A DNA stretch of 24,619 nt from Flavobacterium psychrophilum. GTDB lineage: Bacteria; Bacteroidota; Bacteroidia; Flavobacteriales; Flavobacteriaceae. The stretch is taken from the NCBI GenBank assembly GCA_945869365.1, contig CAMBOW010000019.1, positions 1 to 24,619 of the forward strand, in the 5' to 3' direction. Both the position numbers and the translations under genes were made by a program. Position 1 is the first letter of the stretch, and every line of letters begins with the position of its first letter. The notes under the pieces were generated by a model, which saw only the letters and a program-made list of their open reading frames with translations, had not been told where the DNA came from and searched no databases. Shown here one piece after another: positions 17,161-24,549 of this stretch.

Positions 17161-17166
17161 TTTTTG
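17140..17166 (+). promoter_or_regulatory. Promoter of the THUMP methyltransferase gene
   Basis: TATTTTTG at 17159-17166 exactly matches TAnnTTTG; a TTG lies at 17140-17142 with a slightly short 16-base spacer. The predicted start near 17173 gives a leader of about 67 bases. Confidence 0.35.
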
Positions 17167-17180
17167 CCAAGCATTTTCAA
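17148..17180 (-). promoter_or_regulatory. Promoter of the seven-gene operon
   Basis: On the minus strand TTG (17180-17178), 22 bases, then TATTTTTG (17155-17148), an exact -7 match. The start codon at 17121 is about 20 bases from the predicted transcription start. Confidence 0.45.
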
Positions 17181-17210
17181 TAAAACCAAATTGTTGCCGA
17201 CTGAAAATGC
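17171..17210 (+). promoter_or_regulatory. Possible 5' leader stem-loop of the THUMP methyltransferase gene
   Basis: GCATTTTCA (17171-17179) is perfectly complementary to TGAAAATGC (17202-17210), with a 22-base loop, in the predicted untranslated leader. The right arm also overlaps a 12-bp palindrome AAAATGCATTTT. The stem is AT-rich and may be chance. Confidence 0.3.
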
Positions 17211-17239
17211 ATTTTATAACGAGGCAATTACACCGTGAG

Positions 17240-18406
17240 ATGGAAAATTTTAAAATGGTCGCCAAAACTTTTTTTGGCTTCGAAGAACTATTGGCAAAAG
17301 AACTGCAACAATTGGGTGCGCAAGAAGTAGAACCCGGCATTCGAATGGTTGCTTTTAAAGGTGATCAGGGTTTTATGTACAAAGCCAATTTGGCCTTGCG
17401 TACGGCTTTAAAAATATTGAAACCAATTTTTTATTTTAAAGCGACCAATGAAACGAATTTGTATACCGGCATTGCCAAAATCAAATGGAACAACTACCTC
17501 CAGCCGCACCAAACCTTTGTAATTGACACCACGGTACATTCAGATTACTTCAAGCATTCGCAGTTTGTATCCCAAAAATGCAAGGATGCCATAGTCGATC
17601 AGTTTCGAAACGAAACCGGTCAGCGCCCCAGTATTGATAAAGATTATCCCGATGTGCGCATCAACATCCACATTGCCAAAGACCAAGTTTCGGTGGCATT
17701 GGATACTTCGGGCGCTTCGTTGCATCACCGGGGCTACCGCACGGCAACCAATATTGCCCCGATTAACGAAGTCTTGGCCGCGGGCATGTTGTTGCTTTCG
17801 GGTTGGGATGGACAAGGCGATTTTATTGACCCGATGTGTGGCAGTGGAACCATTCTTGCCGAGGCTGCCATGATTGCGTGTCAAATTCCAGCCAACATCA
17901 ACCGCAAAGAGTTTGCCTTCGAAAAATGGTCCGATTGGGATCCCGATTTGTTTGCGGCCATCGAAACATCATTGCTCAATAAAGTTCGGGAGTTTCATTA
18001 TACGATTACCGGCTACGACAAAGCGCCTAGTGTGGTATTGAAAGCCAAAGACAACATCAAAAATGCCAATTTACAAGATTACATCACGATACAAGAGTGC
18101 AATTTTTTTGATACAGAAAAAACTACTGAAGGGCCTTTGCATATGCTGTTTAATCCGCCCTACGGCGAACGATTGGACATTCAGATGGAGCGTTTTTATG
18201 CCGAAATAGGGGATACCCTCAAGAAAAGTTACCCAGGGACCAATGCTTGGTTCATTACGGGGAATTTAGAAGCTTTGAAGTTTGTGGGCCTCAAACCGTC
18301 TCGAAAAATTAAATTATTTAACGGAAGTTTGGAAGCTCGTTTGGTGAAATACGAAATGTATGAGGGCAGCAAACGCACCAAATTTCAACAAACCGAAATC
18401 GACTAA
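17240..18406 (+). CDS. THUMP-domain rRNA/RNA methyltransferase (RlmL-like)
   Basis: A 388-aa protein with an N-terminal ferredoxin-like/THUMP RNA-binding region (about 1-160) and a Rossmann methyltransferase domain. Visible are LHHRGYR at the domain junction (about 161-167), the SAM motif DPMCGSGT (197-204), and the catalytic NPPYGER (305-311) typical of base N-methyltransferases acting on guanine or adenine exocyclic amines. This layout matches the RlmL N-terminal half/YpsC family, which makes m2G in 23S rRNA; the exact target here is inferred. The ATG at 17240 (MENFKMVAKTFFGFEELL) is preferred over 17207, since family proteins begin just before the VAKTFFGFE segment. The 77-aa membrane protein gene follows after 2 bases. 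Confidence 0.9.
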   Translation: MENFKMVAKTFFGFEELLAKELQQLGAQEVEPGIRMVAFKGDQGFMYKANLALRTALKILKPIFYFKATNETNLYTGIAKIKWNNYLQPHQTFVIDTTVHSDYFKHSQFVSQKCKDAIVDQFRNETGQRPSIDKDYPDVRINIHIAKDQVSVALDTSGASLHHRGYRTATNIAPINEVLAAGMLLLSGWDGQGDFIDPMCGSGTILAEAAMIACQIPANINRKEFAFEKWSDWDPDLFAAIETSLLNKVREFHYTITGYDKAPSVVLKAKDNIKNANLQDYITIQECNFFDTEKTTEGPLHMLFNPPYGERLDIQMERFYAEIGDTLKKSYPGTNAWFITGNLEALKFVGLKPSRKIKLFNGSLEARLVKYEMYEGSKRTKFQQTEID

Positions 18407-18408
18407 GT

Positions 18409-18642
18409 ATGACCAAATTACAACTCCGCGCATTTTTATACCAATTGGGCAGTTTTGCTGTCTTGTTTATTTTGTTTCGATATCTGTTGGATGAATACTC
18501 GTCTTTATCCGGATTTTGGAATCCGTTTACAGCCTTTGTAATCGGCACACTTCTTAGTCCCAAATTTCAAGCCGTAAAGACCAAGGACGGCGAGCGTTTG
18601 TTTGTGAGTTGGATTTTTGTAAAAGGGGTGAAGGAGATATAG
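18409..18642 (+). CDS. Small conserved membrane protein, unknown function
   Basis: A 77-aa protein starting 2 bases after the methyltransferase stop. It has one hydrophobic stretch near residues 12-26 (LGSFAVLFILFRYLL), a second weaker one near 36-49 (FWNPFTAFVIGTLL), and a basic C-terminal part with KFQAVKTKDGERLFVSWIF. The composition and tight coupling support a real gene. I do not recognise a family with certainty. It is the last gene before the repeat element at 18647-18785. Confidence 0.7.
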   Translation: MTKLQLRAFLYQLGSFAVLFILFRYLLDEYSSLSGFWNPFTAFVIGTLLSPKFQAVKTKDGERLFVSWIFVKGVKEI

Positions 18643-18646
18643 TTTT

Positions 18647-18785
18647 GTTTCAGGTTTCAAGTTTCAGGTTAAAGTTTTATACACATCAACTGAAAAAAAT
18701 TATAAACCGCTTAGCAATTCAGATTTTTACAACTTGAAACAAAAACGTAGGCGCTAGCCTAAAGTTAAAACTTGAAACCTGAAAC
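18647..18785. repeat. Heptad-repeat element with 18-bp inverted ends
   Basis: The left end is a tandem array of the 7-mer GTTTCA(G/A): GTTTCAG, GTTTCAA, GTTTCAG, GTT. The first 18 bases (18647-18664) recur as a perfect inverted copy at 18768-18785. A further inverted heptad lies at 18732-18740 (CTTGAAAC), and a small hairpin TAGGC-GCTA-GCCTA at 18748-18761. The element fills almost exactly the gap between two convergent genes and its right end touches the stop codon of the T9SS gene. No ORF or transposase is inside. It may be a MITE/REP-like intergenic repeat or a convergent transcription terminator. Confidence 0.8.
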
Positions 18786-19691
18786 TATTCTATTTTCACA
18801 AACTTTCTCGTGGTATTCCTAATTTTAATTAAATAAACTCCTGTAGCTAAGTCTGTTACTTCGAGCGTATTTTGTTGATTGGCGTTCAACAAACCCGATT
18901 GACAAATTTGCCCGGATTGGTTGATAATTTGATAGGTATTGTCAGTCAATAAATTGGTGGCCCAATTTACATTCATTTCATGTTTTACTAGCGTTGGAGA
19001 AATGGTAAATGCCTGGTTGTCGAATGTTGTGGTTTGCAACAAAGAGCCAGCACGTAAGTCATCAATTACCAATCGAGATCCATACTGAGGTTCGGTGCCT
19101 TCTTTAGCCATAGTAAACTCTACATACATATGGGTAGGAATACCCGTTTCGGAATAGGTAACAGGTATAGAAATAAAATGAAAAGCATCGTCCGTTGCTA
19201 CTAAATCAGAAATTCCGCTAGCCATTTCGATTCCATCCTCATTTAGGATAATCAGCTTGGCTTCGGCTATTTCTGTCCCAATCGCAATAAATTTGTACAT
19301 AAAGTTATACCAATCAATAGATTCGTTTCCAACTTGGGGCACCCCAGGATTCCAGCCGGGACTGTCTTGGGTACTGTCCCAAAATAATTGAGCTCCGCCA
19401 CGAATTACAGTGTTTTTGCGATTCATTAAAAGCATTCGAAATTTCAAAGCCAAAATTGCCTTCGGAGGCTTCTGTGGTTGAATTGCATAAACTTGGGATA
19501 CAACTACCAAACCAAATATTATCAGTTGTGGATTCTCCAGTTTCGGTATTGATGCTCAGGGGTACCGAAAAATTAATACCCCAGTTGTTGGCCAATAAAT
19601 TGGGTTTTACGTCCTCAAAATTGCCATTAAGAATTTGTTCGAAACCCAGAGTTTGAATAAATAGAGCGCTAAGAAATACTAATTTTTTCAT
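18785..19691 (-). pseudogene. T9SS-sorted exported protein, frameshifted
   Basis: Two overlapping frames together encode one secreted protein. The first (from ATG 19691) has a signal peptide (MKKLVFLSALFIQTLG) and a mature start FEQILNGNFEDVKP; the second carries the rest, ending in a T9SS type A sorting domain (LLNANQQNTLEVTDLATGVY then LIKIRNTTRKFVKIE). The switch falls near the T5 run at 19413-19417: removing one base there joins NAFNESQ to NTVIRGGAQLFWDSTQ and gives 906 bases, a 301-aa protein; the present span is 907. The middle looks like a beta-sandwich adhesin or binding domain of unknown ligand. Either a sequencing error, a recent mutation, or phase variation explains the shift. It is the last gene of the rlmD unit, 7 bases after DUF6048. 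Confidence 0.8.
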
Positions 19692-19698
19692 ATTTATT

Positions 19699-20421
19699 TT
19701 AGGGTTTAACAGGAATCAGTTCTTTCTTTTTATAAATCGGCACCAAATAAGACAAGGTATAATTAAATCCGGCCCCGAAACTGCCGCCATAGGTTCTATT
19801 AAATCCGGGAATGTATAAGTTCTCAAAATTATCGGGCGATTTGTTGCTGAACAATTTATTCATTCGGAAACTAAACCCCAAATAGAAATTCTGAATTACC
19901 TTGGCCTTCATGCCTACCGCAACTTCCAGCCATTGAGCTGATAAACCGTTGGTTGTTGTACCCGAAGAATATACAGGGTTTTCGTCAAAGTAGTGGTTGG
20001 TGGTGTATATTTTGTAGGAATTTAACGTCTGCGAAAAAGAACTGGCACCATAGCGTAGACCCACCGTAATTATATTTTCCATATCAAGCCAATTCTCGTA
20101 AAAGTTGTAATCAAAACCGGCTTTTATGTATGTACCTTTGGTGGTGAAGTTGATGAGGTAATCATTTTCGGTGGTATTTTCATTGCCAATTTCACCCGCG
20201 AGGTAGTAGTTTTTTGTCAATCGGTAGTCGCCGGTAAATTCAATTCCTTTGTAGTTGTTGTTGCGCAACGATTGCCCTATTTTATATAAATCAACACCCA
20301 CACGCAATCCATACCGATAGGTTTTTGGCGCCACACTGTCTTTTTTGGCTTCTTGCGCTACAGCACCGATCGCAAGACCAATGAAGCAAAGACTAAAAAA
20401 ATACGTTGAAGTGCGTCTCAT
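19699..20421 (-). CDS. DUF6048 family outer-membrane beta-barrel protein
   Basis: A 240-aa protein with a signal peptide (MRRTSTYFFSLCFIGLAIGA then VAQE) and a mature region of alternating amphipathic strands ending in aromatic residues (YRYGLRVGVDLYKIG, GTYIKAGFDYNFYENW, ITVGLRYGASSFS, FYLGFSFRMNKLF), typical of a small outer-membrane barrel. It matches the flavobacterial DUF6048 family by pattern and by its place beside DUF6452 and rlmD. The function is unknown. The start overlaps the DUF6452 gene by 29 bases, implying coupled translation. Confidence 0.8.
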   Translation of the reverse strand: MRRTSTYFFSLCFIGLAIGAVAQEAKKDSVAPKTYRYGLRVGVDLYKIGQSLRNNNYKGIEFTGDYRLTKNYYLAGEIGNENTTENDYLINFTTKGTYIKAGFDYNFYENWLDMENIITVGLRYGASSFSQTLNSYKIYTTNHYFDENPVYSSGTTTNGLSAQWLEVAVGMKAKVIQNFYLGFSFRMNKLFSNKSPDNFENLYIPGFNRTYGGSFGAGFNYTLSYLVPIYKKKELIPVKP

Positions 20422-20914
20422 TTTCGTTGGTAATTTGGTACTGGTTTACAATGATGTTTTTTATCCAAGTTGTGCCCAAAGGGTCTAGTTCGCTCAACCC
20501 ATAGGGATTGGCGTCGTCTAAGGTGAACAAGGTTTTGTAGCCGCAAGCCCGAGAAACATAGAGGTTGTTTCGGCTGTAATTAAATTGAAACACATCCGAA
20601 TTTACCAACGAGGGCGTTACTGTGTTTCCGTAGTTTAAGATAAATTGAAATGTCGTAGAATCGGCAGTAATTTTTAAGGGGATTTTTATGGTGTTCTTCC
20701 CGTTAAATAGGATTCCCGTATCCATTCCTTCGCCCAACACCAATAAGTTGGTCACGTTTTTGGTTAGAGTCGGATTGGTTATGTCATAAAAATCAATAAC
20801 CAATTGGGGCGTAGTGGCAGTAGCCGGATCACAAATGTCGTCCTTTTCACAGCCCGAAGAAACCCAAAGCAAAGCCAGAAATAGTATAACAGGAATTTTT
20901 TTTAAGTTGTTCAT
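20393..20914 (-). CDS. DUF6452 family lipoprotein
   Basis: A 173-aa protein with a signal peptide and lipobox (FLALLWVSSGC), followed by EKDDICDPATATTPQLVIDF, the typical opening of DUF6452 proteins. The acidic residues after the lipidated cysteine resemble the Bacteroidota surface-export signal, so surface exposure is possible. The ATG at 20914 is chosen because it places a normal signal peptide at the start; the frame reaches 20947 but would overlap rlmD. It lies 10 bases after rlmD and overlaps the DUF6048 gene by 29 bases. Function unknown; a joint role with DUF6048 at the outer membrane is inference. Confidence 0.8.
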   Translation of the reverse strand: MNNLKKIPVILFLALLWVSSGCEKDDICDPATATTPQLVIDFYDITNPTLTKNVTNLLVLGEGMDTGILFNGKNTIKIPLKITADSTTFQFILNYGNTVTPSLVNSDVFQFNYSRNNLYVSRACGYKTLFTLDDANPYGLSELDPLGTTWIKNIIVNQYQITNENETHFNVFF

Positions 20915-20924
20915 GGGCGGCCGA

Positions 20925-22337
20925 TTAACGTTTTTCCAAAAGTACAATATTTTCTACGTGATGTGTTTGCGGAAACATATCTACTGGTCGAACGCGTGTT
21001 ATCTTATATCCTTCGTCTAATAAAGCCAAATCTCGAGCTTGCGTGGCCGAGTTGCAACTCACATATACAATGCGTTGGGGCGCAATTTTGAGTAATTGTG
21101 CCACCACCTCTTTGTGCATGCCGTCGCGCGGCGGATCGGTAATTACTACATCGGGCTGCCCGTGTTGGGCGATGAAGGCGTCATTAAATACGACTTTCAT
21201 GTCGCCCACAAAAAAGTGACAGTTCTCAATGTTGTTGCGTTTGGCGTTGGCCTTGGCGTCCAAAATGGCTTCGGGTACGCTTTCGACTCCAATGACTTTC
21301 AACGCTTGTTTGGAAACAAACTGGGCTATGGTTCCCGTTCCGGTGTATAAATCATACACAATTTCTTGTCCGGTAAGTCCGGCAAATTCGCGGGTGAGTT
21401 TATACAATTCGTAGGCCTGCGCCGAATTGGTTTGGTAAAAGGATTTGGCATTGATGCTAAACTGCAGTCCTTCCATTTCTTCCAATATATACTCTCGGCC
21501 TTTGTAACAGACAACATCCTGATCATAAATGGTATCGTTGGGTTTGCTGTTGATCACATATTGCAAGGAAGTGATGGAGGGAAACGTCTCGTCCAAATAA
21601 TTAAGCAATAACTCTCTTGCCGATTTGTCGTCTTCAAAAAACTGAATTAACACCATGATTTCGCCGGTTGAGGCGGTTCGGATCATGAGCGTGCGCAACA
21701 AACCTTCGTGATTTCTGGGATTAAAGAACGAGAGATTGTGGGCATTGGCAAATTCACGGATGCTATTGCGAATGGCATTCGAAGGATCAGCTTGCAAATG
21801 ACAGTGGGTAATGTCTAGAATTTTGTCCCACATTTTGGGAATGTGAAAACCCAATGCATTTTTATTTTCAATTGTGTTCTGTTGATCGATTTCATTTTCG
21901 GTGAGCCAACGGGAATTCGAGAAGCCAAACTCCATCTTGTTGCGGTAAAACAATTGTTTTTCTGAACCTAAAATGGTTTCTAATTCGGGAATTTCAATTT
22001 TCCCAATGCGTTGCAAGTGGTTTTTCACCTCATTTTGTTTGTAAAGCAATTGCTGCGGGTAGTTCATGTTTTGCCATTTGCAGCCGCCACATACCCCAAA
22101 ATGAATGCACACCGGATCTACACGCTGAGGTGAATAGGTATGGAATCGTATCGCTTTGCCTTCGTAGTAGGCTTTTCTTTTTTTGAACGTTTGCACATCA
22201 ACCACATCGCCGGGCACTACATTGGGGATAAAAATTATTTTGCCGTCTGGGGCTTTTGCTACACAAACACCTTTGGCACCTGCGTCGAGGATCTCGATAT
22301 GATCAAATACAATTCGTTCGGTTTTTTTCTTTGCCAT
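20925..22337 (-). CDS. rlmD: 23S rRNA (uracil-5)-methyltransferase RlmD
   Basis: A 470-aa RumA-type enzyme that methylates U1939 of 23S rRNA using SAM. The N-terminal TRAM domain spans about residues 8-67. Iron-sulfur ligands are Cys77-x5-Cys83-x2-Cys86 and Cys179. The SAM domain has YDLYTGTGTIAQF (about 328-340) and DPPRDG (401-406), and the catalytic nucleophile is Cys428 in YVSCNSATQARDL; FYQTN at about 300-304 carries the conserved glutamine. The C-terminal HHVENIVLL holds the general-base glutamate (Glu462). RlmD and RlmCD-like paralogues are hard to separate without a tree. It heads a unit with DUF6452, DUF6048 and the T9SS gene, divergent from rocD. Confidence 0.93.
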   Translation of the reverse strand: MAKKKTERIVFDHIEILDAGAKGVCVAKAPDGKIIFIPNVVPGDVVDVQTFKKRKAYYEGKAIRFHTYSPQRVDPVCIHFGVCGGCKWQNMNYPQQLLYKQNEVKNHLQRIGKIEIPELETILGSEKQLFYRNKMEFGFSNSRWLTENEIDQQNTIENKNALGFHIPKMWDKILDITHCHLQADPSNAIRNSIREFANAHNLSFFNPRNHEGLLRTLMIRTASTGEIMVLIQFFEDDKSARELLLNYLDETFPSITSLQYVINSKPNDTIYDQDVVCYKGREYILEEMEGLQFSINAKSFYQTNSAQAYELYKLTREFAGLTGQEIVYDLYTGTGTIAQFVSKQALKVIGVESVPEAILDAKANAKRNNIENCHFFVGDMKVVFNDAFIAQHGQPDVVITDPPRDGMHKEVVAQLLKIAPQRIVYVSCNSATQARDLALLDEGYKITRVRPVDMFPQTHHVENIVLLEKR

Positions 22338-22453
22338 GGCGCAAAAATAAGCGAATGCTTTGCTAGTTGTTTTTAAAAAATAAAAATTTTGTGAATTAAT
22401 TTACAAACCCATAAAAGTGGCGGGTAATTTTATTATTTCCACAATTTATTATG

Positions 22454-22461
22454 TAGTTTTG
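22454..22461 (+). promoter_or_regulatory. -7 element of rocD
   Basis: TAGTTTTG exactly matches TAnnTTTG, about 70 bases before the rocD ATG. A convincing TTG is missing at -33. The inverted pair TTATGT (22449-22454) and ACATAA (22464-22469) brackets it and could be an operator. Confidence 0.4.
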
Positions 22462-22529
22462 TGACATAAATGGATGATTTCTCTCCGCAAGTAGGAATAC
22501 TGAATTTCCAAATTAAACCGCATTTTTTC

Positions 22530-23807
22530 ATGGCCACCCATTCAGCCAAATCCCCCGCACATTTTATCGATTTAGAACAACAGTATGGCGCCCACAATTA
22601 CCATCCTTTACCCGTTGTGTTGCAACGCGGAGAAGGCGTATACGTTTGGGATGTCGAAGGCAAGCAGTACTACGACTTTTTATCGGCCTATTCGGCGGTA
22701 AATCAAGGCCATTGTCATCCTAAAATCATTCAAGCGATGGTGAATCAGGCGCAAACCCTCACACTTACTTCTCGTGCTTTTTACAATGATCAATTGGGTC
22801 CTTACGAAAAATTTCTTACTTCCTATTTTGGATTCGACAAGGTGTTGCCTATGAATACAGGCGCTGAGGCCGTAGAAACTGCTTTGAAAATATGCCGAAA
22901 GTGGGCCTACGAAGTAAAAGGCATTGCCGAACAACAAGCTCAGATTGTGGTTTGTGACGGAAACTTTCACGGACGCACGACCACCATCATCTCGTTTTCT
23001 AATGATGCCAATGCCCGAACCAATTTTGGCCCGTATACCAAAGGATTCATTTCGATTCCCTATGACAACATAGATGCATTAGAAAATGTGTTGCAAAACA
23101 ATCCCAATGTGGCTGGATTTTTAGTGGAACCCATTCAAGGTGAAGCAGGGGTGTATACGCCAGCAGATGACTATATGATGCGTGTAAAGGAACTTTGTAA
23201 CCAATACAACGTCTTGTTTATTGCCGATGAAATTCAAACGGGAATTGCCCGTACAGGCTCTTTGTTGGCCGTTTGTGGAAATTGTACTTGTGAGCATGCC
23301 TGCGAACGCCAAGCAACCTATGCAAGACCCGATGTATTGATCTTAGGTAAAGCTTTATCTGGCGGAGTTTATCCCGTTTCGGCTGTGTTGGCCGATGATG
23401 CGATAATGGGGGTGATACATCCCGGACAACACGGATCTACTTTTGGCGGAAATCCAGTAGCCGCCGCAGTAGCAGTGGCCGCTCTTGAGGTGGTAAAAGA
23501 CGAGCAATTGTCTCAAAACGCGCGCAACTTAGGAAAGTTATTTCGTAAGAAAATAAATGAATACATACAAGGCAGTACGATTGTGAGTTTGGTCCGTGGA
23601 AAAGGCTTGCTCAATGCCATTGTGATCAATGATACCGAAGAAAGCGATACCGCTTGGAACATTTGTGTGGCCTTGGCGGCGAATGGTTTATTGGCCAAAC
23701 CCACCCACGGCAACATCATTCGGTTTGCTCCGCCTTTAGTAATGACAGAAATCCAGCTGCTCGATTGTGTGCAGATCATAACAAAGACGCTGCAACAGTT
23801 TGAAAAC
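22530..23807 (+). CDS. rocD: Ornithine aminotransferase
   Basis: A 426-aa (coding to the stop at 23808-23810) class III PLP aminotransferase that turns ornithine and 2-oxoglutarate into glutamate semialdehyde and glutamate, linking arginine and proline metabolism. Landmarks are [12 protein letters not shown] (PLP phosphate region), [12 protein letters not shown], Asp233 in FIADEIQTG, and the PLP lysine Lys274 in LGKALSGG. The ATG at 22530 ([20 protein letters not shown]) is chosen over 22470, which adds 20 unrelated residues. Between Asp233 and Lys274 is a cysteine-rich insert, Cys249-x2-Cys252-x-Cys254-x3-Cys258 ([11 protein letters not shown]), absent from the E. coli-type and human enzymes that I recall, where this loop is short. 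A bidirectional terminator follows. Confidence 0.93.
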
Positions 23808-23812
23808 TAACC

Positions 23813-23840
23813 AAAAAGGAGCCCAGTAGCTCCTTTTTTT
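23813..23840. terminator. Bidirectional terminator between rocD and the CCC-motif gene
   Basis: AAAAAGGAGC pairs with GCTCCTTTTT over 10 bases, loop CCAGTA, flanked by T7 on the plus strand and T5 on the minus strand. It lies directly between the stop codons of two convergent genes. Confidence 0.88.
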
Positions 23841-24180
23841 ATTGGTTCATTTCTTCTTGGTAGCGGGCCTTTTCGATTAGGTTTTGCTGAAATGCCGCCA
23901 TGCCTTCTTCGCCAACTACAATCCAAATATAAAGCGTGAAGATCAAATAAATAGTGCTTAGAATAAGGCCTGTCACAGCAATAACACGAGCAGCACTTAC
24001 GGTTCCTAAACTGGCGTATTGCTCCGGGTTTTCCCAGTAGAGTTGCTCTTCTTTTTTGGCTTTTTGAATCGCGACTACAGCCAATACAATCCCTACCACG
24101 CCATACAGGCAGCAGGTAATTACAGATAAAACACTTAAGATTAAAATGGTGTTGGCGTTGGGTAATTTTTGTTTGAGCAT
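23839..24180 (-). CDS. CCC-motif type membrane protein
   Basis: A 113-aa protein with two TM segments: about 12-38 (ILILSVLSVITCCLYGVVGI) and about 65-91 (VIAVTGLILSTIYLIFTLYI), joined by a charged loop with YWENPEQYASLG. The start LKQKLPNANTILIL and the CC pair (Cys23-Cys24) followed by YGVVGIVLA match the 'CCC motif membrane protein' family of Bacteroidota, here with two rather than three cysteines in a row. Function unknown. It lies 4 bases after the DUF2752 gene in a two-gene unit. Confidence 0.8.
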   Translation of the reverse strand: MLKQKLPNANTILILSVLSVITCCLYGVVGIVLAVVAIQKAKKEEQLYWENPEQYASLGTVSAARVIAVTGLILSTIYLIFTLYIWIVVGEEGMAAFQQNLIEKARYQEEMNQ

Positions 24181-24184
24181 GATG

Positions 24185-24472
24185 TTATAAACTTAAATTG
24201 ATTTTGTAAAAATAGGCAACCAGCATGATGCTCGCATTTACAACAGCTGATGCAATGAGTGCTTTGCTATAATTCCTGGATTGATCAGTAAAATGAAATC
24301 CAAGTACAACCAAAAACAGCAACGTAGAATACACCGCTGGAAATTGTAAAAATGCCAGTTTAAAATCTCCTTCAAAAACTTGAATTAAAGATCGTTGTAA
24401 TCCACAACCTAAACAATCAATACCGAATAGTTCTTTATTTAAACAAGGCAATAAAAAGCGATTTATATGCAT
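24185..24472 (-). CDS. DUF2752 family membrane protein
   Basis: A 95-aa protein with the DUF2752 signature FGIDCLGCGLQRS (Cys20, Cys23) after a short N-terminal segment, then two TM helices (about 38-59 and 70-90). Family members are small membrane proteins of unknown role; the C-x-x-C-G-L-x-R motif is the conserved part. The protein is a little shorter at the N-terminus than many relatives, which have an extra TM helix. It is the first gene of a unit with the CCC-motif protein and diverges from the truncated gene at 24550. Confidence 0.85.
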   Translation of the reverse strand: MHINRFLLPCLNKELFGIDCLGCGLQRSLIQVFEGDFKLAFLQFPAVYSTLLFLVVLGFHFTDQSRNYSKALIASAVVNASIMLVAYFYKINLSL

Positions 24473-24549
24473 GATGTGGTGGTTTGAAACAAAAGCTAAA
24501 CCAAAGTTTAGTACTTTTAAGCCCGGTACAAATTAAATCAATTATTTAC

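Noticed and set aside
17122..17340. N-terminal extension of the SAM methyltransferase frame
   Set aside because: It overlaps the divergent gene and its promoter, and the extra residues show no similarity to methyltransferases. The ATG at 17121 fits better.
22338..22349. TATTTTTG on the minus strand five bases before the rlmD ATG, suggesting a leaderless mRNA
   Set aside because: There is no TTG at the -33 spacing and the AT-rich gap produces such octamers easily. It is not enough to claim a leaderless transcript.
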